9,590 nucleotides of DNA from Acidobacteriaceae bacterium (lineage in GTDB: Bacteria; Acidobacteriota; Terriglobia; Terriglobales; SbA1): positions 1 to 9,590 of the forward strand of contig PLEA01000605.1 of assembly GCA_003136335.1 (NCBI GenBank), read 5' to 3'. Numbering within the stretch: position 1 is the first letter of the stretch; the number at the start of each line of letters is the position of its first letter. Made by a program: the position numbers and the translations under genes. Shown in pieces: positions 5,112-9,590 of this stretch. The notes under the pieces were generated by a model. That model worked only from the letters and a program-made list of their open reading frames with translations. It had not been told where the DNA came from and made no database searches.

Positions 5112-6344
5112 CTAACCGCCTTGAAGTGAGAGTTGTCGTCCCTTCACCCATTCCTGCCGCATGCGCTCACCCACTTCCTCAAAGTTGGGATGTTCCTTGA
5201 TGTATGACCGAAGATCGGTTTCGGTTTGCGAAAGGGAGTCCGAGACACGCTCAAGGATCTCGCGAATTTTAGCGGGCGTGCCCGTCATTCGTGTTTCACC
5301 GAGCCGACGGAGAACTTTGCTGTCGGGCCACTGGGTTGTTCCGTTGAGCGTAAGCGCCAGACTATCCTTCGGCAGGTAGATGGCAGTCGTTACGAGATCA
5401 TAGACCGGTGCAAGACGAGCTTCACCGAGCACGTCGCCATAGACGATGCCGAAATTCTTGAGGTGAGCATCGCCGTTGCGTAGTGCGCAATTCAGCACGA
5501 TCAGCGTGAATAGTTTTTCAACATCTGCGAGTACGGCAGGTGAGTTTGCGAACTGCTGAAATCGCTTCATGACTGATGTTTCGTAGCTGCCGCGATACTT
5601 CTCATCCGTTCTTCTTGCGTTCAGGACGCAAAAATCTTCAAAGCCCCGGTAGGTACCATCTGGGCGCAAGTCGAAACGGTCAATGACAAGGGCCATTCCG
5701 TCTTCTGCGAGCCGATACCGAGGTACGTTAAGCCCGCAACGCTCAGCGGCCTTCAGGCAGAAGTACTCGTTCGCAGCGAGCTGAGGAAATTCGTTCGGCT
5801 CCCAGAACTTCACGATGTGCGTTGCACCTCTGTAGCTCGGGGAAAGACGGGGCTCCGTATTCGCCAGCGTGGCAGATGCGTTCTCGTCTCGCACGAGGAT
5901 CTTGGGCTGGACACCGCTGATACCGGAAAAGGCTGCAAACTTCTCAATGAGGTAGCGAAACAAGTCTCCGTCGCGACGACTCGCCAAAATCTCGTCTACC
6001 GATTGAAAAGGAACATCCTCGTTGAGCCGTTCCTTGTCGCCGGTGTACCGTATGCGGCCTACTTGTGAGCGGCCAACAATGGCGAGCAGATCAAAATCAT
6101 CGAATGTTCCAGTCGCCTTCGCAAAGGCGAGTCGCAGCCGTTCCCGCAACGCGCCTTCCGGGAGGTTCATCTCGAAGATCGGAGCGAGGCCAAAGGGCAC
6201 GTCCCAGGATGGAAGCCGCACGGGCATGGTAACGGAGACGGCGCGCTCGGGGACTGTCTCTGGCAAGTACGCAAAGGCACTTCCGCGATCCCGCTGCCTG
6301 TCCAACAGTCCCGCCTCAGCCGCGTCTGTCCAGACCTTTATCAT
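5112..6344 (-). CDS. hipA: HipA-type serine/threonine kinase toxin
   Basis: A full-length HipA, 410 aa from the ATG at 6344. That start is preferred over GTG at 6347 because AGAGGA (6355-6350) is 5 nt before the ATG and only 2 nt before the GTG. Numbering from the GTG: a HipA N-terminal subdomain (1 to about 105), the Gly-rich/autophosphorylation loop FSGISGVQPK (140-149), ATP-binding Lys180 in VKFW, catalytic loop NGDAHLKN (291-298: Asp293, Asn298) and the metal-binding Asp317 in YDLV. All kinase residues are present, so the toxin looks active. Known HipA kinases phosphorylate aminoacyl-tRNA synthetases (GltX in E. coli) and cause growth arrest; the target here is unknown. It overlaps hipB by 29 bp, the usual coupled arrangement. 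Confidence 0.95.
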   Translation of the reverse strand: MIKVWTDAAEAGLLDRQRDRGSAFAYLPETVPERAVSVTMPVRLPSWDVPFGLAPIFEMNLPEGALRERLRLAFAKATGTFDDFDLLAIVGRSQVGRIRYTGDKERLNEDVPFQSVDEILASRRDGDLFRYLIEKFAAFSGISGVQPKILVRDENASATLANTEPRLSPSYRGATHIVKFWEPNEFPQLAANEYFCLKAAERCGLNVPRYRLAEDGMALVIDRFDLRPDGTYRGFEDFCVLNARRTDEKYRGSYETSVMKRFQQFANSPAVLADVEKLFTLIVLNCALRNGDAHLKNFGIVYGDVLGEARLAPVYDLVTTAIYLPKDSLALTLNGTTQWPDSKVLRRLGETRMTGTPAKIREILERVSDSLSQTETDLRSYIKEHPNFEEVGERMRQEWVKGRQLSLQGG

Positions 6345-6594
6345 CACGATCCTCTTCTAAGAGTTCGTCCAGAGTGGGCCGTTGCAGGTTTGCCTCTTGT
6401 AGTTTCAACTCTAGGCCGAGCGCCGACAAGATGTTGGCGACCTTGGAAAAGCCAAGTTCACCGGATCGGCCGTTCTCCAGCGCTTCGAGCGTCGCCCGGC
6501 TCACACCGGCTTTGTGGGCCAACACGGATTGACTAAACCCGAGAGCCTTCCGCCTAGACCCGATCTGAGAGCCAATGGAGTGCAGCTTCAACAT
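6316..6594 (-). CDS. hipB: HipB-type antitoxin, XRE-family repressor
   Basis: A 92-aa helix-turn-helix protein from ATG at 6594. The HTH is clear: IGSRRKALGFSQSVLAHKAG then VSRATLEALENGR, followed by LGFSKVANILSALGLEL, the layout of HipB/XRE repressors, and an acidic tail (LDELLEEDRDD) that may contact HipA. The longer frame from 6618 is rejected because its first codons lie inside the promoter's -10 and the palindromic operator. With the promoter at 6634-6605, the mRNA would begin only a few bases before the ATG and no ribosome site fits, so translation is probably leaderless. It should neutralise HipA and repress the operon. Confidence 0.92.
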   Translation of the reverse strand: MLKLHSIGSQIGSRRKALGFSQSVLAHKAGVSRATLEALENGRSGELGFSKVANILSALGLELKLQEANLQRPTLDELLEEDRDDKGLDRRG

Positions 6595-6599
6595 GAGTG

Positions 6600-6657
6600 T
6601 GCCTAATATACTAGGCATAAAGTAGCTCTGTCAATAGTATGCCTAATATACTAGTCA
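6600..6657. repeat. Two 18-bp operators for HipB
   Basis: TGCCTAATATACTAGGCA (6600-6617) is an inverted repeat with arms TGCCTA and TAGGCA around a 6-bp centre. A second copy at 6640-6657 differs in one base (TAGTCA instead of TAGGCA). The copies are 40 bp apart start to start, close to four helical turns, and bracket the -35. This is the arrangement expected for cooperative binding of a HipB dimer pair. The remaining 6658-6854 holds no gene I can support; a 40-codon frame at 6683-6805 lacks a ribosome site. Confidence 0.8.
6605..6634 (-). promoter_or_regulatory. hipBA promoter
   Basis: On the minus strand a perfect -35 TTGACA (6634-6629) is separated by 18 bp from -10 TATATT (6610-6605). 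The predicted start site (around 6598) is almost at the hipB ATG (6594). The -10 lies inside the operator at 6600-6617, explaining how HipB could shut it off. Confidence 0.8.
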
Positions 6658-6854
6658 CTAATCGAAGAAACGGGATCGTTGGATGACTGGAGAGTTGTCA
6701 CGCGAACAAGCCCCACGCAGCCAGCCACTCGCTGCTTGGCCAGACGACCGGCATCTAATAGACGGAACCTTCCGGCGCGACACCCAACGGGTCCGCAAAC
6801 TGTGAGAGTATTCCTGATCGAGTCACAAATGGTAGACGGCGACAATGGCTTCAC

Positions 6855-8045
6855 GTGAACGAATCTGATCCCAAGCTCCTGGACCCGCAGTCTGCTGAGA
6901 TGCGGCGCTTGCGTGAAGAAAATGTTCGTCTACGGTGTCTTTTGCAGGAGCACGGCATACAGATGCCGGCGGTGCAGTCCACTAACGGGATGCCCGTCGC
7001 AACGAACGCACTGCCAAGTGCTCATATTCCTGACTTGAAAGCTGAACAACGAATCGCATTGTTCCGGAGCCTCTTCCACGGATGCGACGATGTTTATGCA
7101 GTTCGCTGGGAGAACACCGACGGGCGATCTGGGTACATGCCCAAGGCGGATCGTGACTGGAAGGCCTATCTTCGCGCCAAAGACGAGAACCGCAAGAAGG
7201 TTGACCGTCAGACTCGGAAGTTCAGACCGCTGACTGACGAGGTAGTGCGTGGGCACCTCGTCGGAGATCACACCATCGGCATTTATCCGCTGCTGCAGGA
7301 TGAGACCTGCTGGTTCCTCGCGGTCGATTTCGATAAGAAAACATGGCAAAAGGATGCCACTGCGTTTCTGGCCGTATGCTGCGAACTGAACGTGCCAGCG
7401 GCAGCACTAGAGCGTTCACGCTCAGGAAACGGTGGCCACGTGTGGATCTTCTTCGACCGAGCGATCCCCGCAACCACCGCGCGAAAACTCGGTTGTGCAA
7501 TCCTGACTCGTGCTATGGAGTCCCGTCACCAACTTGGACTGGACTCGTACGACCGTTTTTTCCCCAACCAAGACACCATGCCAAAGGGAGGACTTGGCAA
7601 CTTAATCGCTCTGCCTCTGCAAAAGCTTCCTCGCGCAGGCGGAAACAGCGTCTTCGTAGATGCGGAGTTTCGTCCGTACGGTGACCAATGGGCCTTTCTG
7701 GCGAGCGTGAAACGGATGTCCATTTCCGCTGCCGAGGTCGTCGTTCTGGAAGCCCAACGAAGTGGAGACCTTGTCGGAGTGAGAATCAGCTCTGCAGAAG
7801 ATGACGTACAAGATCCTTGGACGTTGCCACCATCCCGAAAGCGAGCAGAACGTCCAATACGCGGCTCCTTTCCGGAAGGAGATCGCCCGGCTGCTGAACG
7901 AACAGCGCCGAGTGGAAGCGGCAAAACGAAGAGCGGAAGACGAGGCAAACCGGGCTCGGTATCTCGATCAACTAGGACGACGCCAACTGGAAATCTGGAA
8001 ACAGGTTGCAACGCATATCCAGATGCGGCAGCCCAAAGATTATGA
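6855..8045 (+). CDS. TOTE conflict system archaeo-eukaryotic primase domain, truncated gene
   Basis: The frame opens at GTG 6855 (no convincing ribosome site) and encodes 396 aa, of which about 341 are meaningful. A short coiled coil (EMRRLREENVRLRCLLQEHG, 15-34) is followed by the primase domain: catalytic Asp pair in AVDFD (Asp158, Asp160), RSGNGGHVWIFF (189-200) with His195, and the downstream MPKGGLGNLIALPLQ strand (242-256). The typical linker DPWTLPPSRKRAERPI (320-335) normally leads into a superfamily 2 helicase in the same polypeptide, but here family sequence ends at about residue 340 (7872) and the remaining 55 residues are out-of-frame read-through of a different gene. The nucleotidyltransferase site looks intact, but without helicase the immune function attributed to such systems is probably lost. 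Confidence 0.8.
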   Translation: MNESDPKLLDPQSAEMRRLREENVRLRCLLQEHGIQMPAVQSTNGMPVATNALPSAHIPDLKAEQRIALFRSLFHGCDDVYAVRWENTDGRSGYMPKADRDWKAYLRAKDENRKKVDRQTRKFRPLTDEVVRGHLVGDHTIGIYPLLQDETCWFLAVDFDKKTWQKDATAFLAVCCELNVPAAALERSRSGNGGHVWIFFDRAIPATTARKLGCAILTRAMESRHQLGLDSYDRFFPNQDTMPKGGLGNLIALPLQKLPRAGGNSVFVDAEFRPYGDQWAFLASVKRMSISAAEVVVLEAQRSGDLVGVRISSAEDDVQDPWTLPPSRKRAERPIRGSFPEGDRPAAERTAPSGSGKTKSGRRGKPGSVSRSTRTTPTGNLETGCNAYPDAAAQRL

Positions 8046-8193
8046 CAAAGCGGTCAGTTTGCTAACCGACCTGCATGATCTCGCAGTCCGCCGCGGCCAG
8101 ACGGTAGGATTTCAAACAGAACTGGAGAAGATCCGGCAAGTACACGCCGCCAAGGAGAGCTTCCTGCGTCGACTTGCCGAGGCAAACTTGTAG
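7870..8193 (+). pseudogene. C-terminal fragment resembling a SWIM zinc-finger family protein
   Basis: In the frame from 7870 to TAG 8191-8193 the reading is FRKEIARLLNEQRRVEAAKR, a charged coiled coil, then IWKQV, RQPKDYDKAVSLLTDLHDLA and HAAKESFLRRLAEANL. The PKDYDxAVxLLxDLxDLA and KxSFLRRLxxA endings are what I recall from the tails of SWIM zinc-finger proteins; the SWIM CxCxnCxH motif itself is missing. The frame is open back beyond ATG 7801, but upstream codons belong to the primase. The join is at TTCCGGAA (7870-7877), a palindrome shared by both readings. It may be translated as a separate 130-aa product from ATG 7801, but a deletion scar is more likely. Confidence 0.5.
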
Positions 8194-8222
8194 GTAGCAA
8201 GCAAGTTCTCATGGCTCGCCAA

Positions 8223-8288
8223 GTGTGCCAATCGCAGACGTGTCTCAACAGAAGGGTTCACCCCAAGAGGGTGTGCCATAAGTGTGCC
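8223..8288 (+). repeat. GTGTGCC direct repeats, possible integrase arm sites
   Basis: GTGTGCC occurs at 8223-8229, 8271-8277 and 8282-8288, all in the same orientation; the last two are 11 bp apart, one helical turn. They lie 140 to 200 bp inside the attachment core at 8421-8441. Tyrosine integrases of this kind use short direct arm-type repeats near the core, which these could be. No gene is seen in 8194-8564. Confidence 0.4.
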
Positions 8289-8420
8289 GTACGATTTGAT
8301 GCCATATGCGCTAACTCGCGTCTTTTCAATACCAGAGCAGATTGCTTCCGTGCGGGCTTGATTGTCGGTAAGTTGTTGACTCTTAAAACTGCTAAGACGT
8401 GGAAGACCCCATCAGACGCG

Positions 8421-8441
8421 ACCTACTCTTAATCAGTAGGT
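8421..8441 (+). other. Probable recombination core of the attachment site
   Basis: ACCTACT (8421-8427) and AGTAGGT (8435-8441) are perfect 7-bp inverted arms around the 7-nt spacer CTTAATC. A 7-bp overlap flanked by inverted core-type sites is the normal geometry for tyrosine recombinases. The right arm is tRNA sequence; the left arm replaces the tRNA's own 5' anticodon strand and so comes from the element. Confidence 0.5.
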
Positions 8442-8470
8442 TGAAGGTTCGATTCCTTCCGCGCTCACCA
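8426..8470 (+). other. Attachment site: 3' fragment of tRNA-Lys(CTT)
   Basis: 45 bp run from the anticodon loop CTCTTAA (8426-8432) through the 3' anticodon strand, variable loop, a perfect T arm (GAAGG, loop TTCGATT, CCTTC, 8444-8460), the 3' acceptor strand CGCGCTC and ACCA (8467-8470). The 5' half of a tRNA (acceptor, D arm, 5' anticodon strand) is absent: upstream bases do not pair with the acceptor. This is the classic remnant left when an element integrates into the anticodon-loop region of a tRNA gene and restores the gene at its other end. The intact tRNA-Lys is predicted on the plus strand left of this window. It is not a functional tRNA. Confidence 0.8.
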
Positions 8471-8540
8471 CTCTGTTCGTTGCGAAGTGTTTACAGAAGT
8501 CCGTGCTGTCGGCTAGAACCGCGTTCTGATCGGGCTCAGA

Positions 8541-8546
8541 TATAAT
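8541..8546 (+). promoter_or_regulatory. -10 element of the Asp-loop protein gene
   Basis: A perfect TATAAT lies 18 bp before the ATG at 8565, giving a short leader. No good -35 is visible at 16 to 18 bp upstream. Confidence 0.45.
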
Positions 8547-8564
8547 CGGAACATTCTCCCGCCT

Positions 8565-9590
8565 ATGCGAACCCGCCTTGGACTGTGGAGCGGTCTATTC
8601 CTGGCTGCAATCGCGTTCGCTCAAAATGTTTCTTCCAAGCCGCAACCGGCGCAATCCCCGGTTCCACAGTTTGAAGACATCGCGCAGAAGGCGGGGCTCA
8701 CCGTTCCGCATATTTCTTCTCCCGACAAGAAATATATTGTGGAATCGATGAGCGGCGGCGTCGGACTGATCGATTGCGATAACGATGGCAAGCTTGACAT
8801 CATCACCGTCAACGGATCGACGGTGGAGCGCTATCGCCAGGGCGGTGATCCGATGATCACGCTCTATCATCAGGACGCCGACTTGAAGTTTACCGACATC
8901 ACTAAAGCAGCCGGACTCGCGCGCACGGGCTGGGGGATGGGCATTGCCGTCGCGGATTACGATAACGACGGACTGCAGGACATCTACGTCACGGGGTACG
9001 GAGGCAACGCTCTTTACCACAATCTGGGCAACTGCAAGTTCGAAGACGTGACCGAAAAGGCCGGGGTGGTTGGCGGCGGCTTCAGCACGGGCGCAGCCTG
9101 GGCCGACTACGATCGCGACGGCCGCGTCGACCTTTTCGTGTCGCGCTATGTGCATGTCGACATCGACAAACTGCCGGAGTTCGGCAACGATCCGCGCTTC
9201 TGCCTCTTCAAGACTCTGCTGGTGCAGTGCGGGCCGTGGGGCATGCCCGGCGAATCTGACATGCTGTTTCACAACAAGGGGGATGGCACGTTTGAGGAAG
9301 TCTCCAAAAAAGCCGGAGTGGACGATCCGCATCATTATTACGGGCTGGGCGCGACGTGGGGAGACTATGACAACGACGGATGGCCTGATCTTTATGTGGC
9401 CAACGATGCGGGACCGAATTTTCTCTACCACAACAAGCGTGACGGCACTTTCGAAGATGTTGGCTTGCTTTCCGGCGTAGCTCTGAGTGGCGACGGCGTG
9501 CAGCAGGGCTCCATGGGCGTGGCATGGGGCGATTATCTGCACGAAGGGCGACTGGCGATGTTGGTTACCAATTTTGTGGAGCAGGGATCG
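8565..9590 (+). CDS. Secreted FG-GAP/VCBS-repeat protein of the CRTAC1 type (3' end off window)
   Basis: ATG at 8565 opens 342 codons without stop to the right edge. Residues 1-19 form a signal peptide (two Arg, then GLWSGLFLAAIAFA, cleavage likely AFA|QN), so the protein is exported. The mature part has repeated Asp-rich calcium-binding loops of FG-GAP propeller blades: DCDNDG (70-75), DYDNDG (131-136), DYDRDG (181-186) and DYDNDG (267-272), each followed by a short strand such as DIYV or DLYV, alternating with LYHNxGxxxFEDVT segments. A fifth loop at 323-328 (DYLHEG) has lost most Asp residues. Such proteins usually end in an ASPIC/UnbV domain, expected beyond the window. They are thought to bind ligands or surfaces outside the cell; the exact role is unknown. 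It lies outside the attachment site and is presumably chromosomal backbone. Confidence 0.9.
   Translation, partial: MRTRLGLWSGLFLAAIAFAQNVSSKPQPAQSPVPQFEDIAQKAGLTVPHISSPDKKYIVESMSGGVGLIDCDNDGKLDIITVNGSTVERYRQGGDPMITLYHQDADLKFTDITKAAGLARTGWGMGIAVADYDNDGLQDIYVTGYGGNALYHNLGNCKFEDVTEKAGVVGGGFSTGAAWADYDRDGRVDLFVSRYVHVDIDKLPEFGNDPRFCLFKTLLVQCGPWGMPGESDMLFHNKGDGTFEEVSKKAGVDDPHHYYGLGATWGDYDNDGWPDLYVANDAGPNFLYHNKRDGTFEDVGLLSGVALSGDGVQQGSMGVAWGDYLHEGRLAMLVTNFVEQGS

Noticed and set aside
6594..6618. Earlier hipB start at 6618
   Set aside because: Those codons lie within the promoter -10 and operator, so the transcript would not contain them.
6683..6805. 40-codon plus-strand gene before the primase
   Set aside because: No ribosome site, no recognisable family and no supporting context beyond being open.
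8211..8432. 73-codon plus-strand frame in the attachment region
   Set aside because: No ribosome site or family resemblance; it runs through the direct repeats and into the tRNA fragment.
8426..8470. Functional tRNA gene
   Set aside because: The T arm and CCA end are good, but the acceptor 5' strand and D arm are absent, and the upstream bases do not restore the normal anticodon stem.
8595..9542. 315-codon open frame on the minus strand
   Set aside because: It is the antisense shadow of the Asp-rich loop protein; repeated GAC/GAT codons read backwards give the Val/Ile-rich stretches seen.

Overview
The window looks like the right-hand end of a genomic island in a moderately GC-rich soil-type bacterium, probably of the Acidobacteriota. 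That assignment is an inference from the gene families, above all the CRTAC1/ASPIC-UnbV-type Asp-loop protein at the right edge and the TOTE-type primase. It does not rest on a marker gene.

Layout, left to right. (1) 1-1097, minus: a DUF4172-type Fic AMP-transferase running off the left edge, with a near-consensus promoter set among repeated TGCGTAGA sites, then a 12-bp hairpin and two small unrecognised minus-strand genes (1261-1434, 1444-1596). (2) 1635-3472, plus: palindromic operators and a promoter, followed by an AbiE-like toxin-antitoxin operon. Its order is toxin first: AbiEii nucleotidyltransferase split over two overlapping frames, AbiEi antitoxin, then an unrecognised small C-terminally membrane-anchored protein with heptad-spaced cysteines. 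(3) 3473-3978: a graveyard holding a short plus-strand N-terminal fragment abutting a minus-strand tyrosine-integrase fragment. (4) 3979-6657, minus: an SDR oxidoreductase, the C-terminal remnant of an alpha/beta hydrolase, and a complete hipB-hipA toxin-antitoxin operon with two 18-bp operators. (5) 6855-8193, plus: a TOTE-conflict-system primase domain cut off just after the domain and joined out of frame to what looks like the C-terminal tail of a SWIM zinc-finger protein. (6) 8223-8470: direct repeats and a 45-bp 3' fragment of tRNA-Lys(CTT), read as an attachment site and island boundary. (7) 8541-9590, plus: presumed chromosomal backbone, a secreted Asp-loop beta-propeller protein cut by the window end.

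Taken together, three toxin or toxin-antitoxin modules (Fic, AbiE, HipBA) and a debris piece of a fourth conflict system sit between the attachment site and the left edge, with several gene fragments joined at abrupt junctions. That is the pattern of a defence/stability island that has gone through repeated insertion and deletion. The intact tRNA-Lys and a working integrase are predicted to lie to the left of the window. The most unusual items are the split AbiEii, the small third gene of that operon and the primase-SWIM junction.
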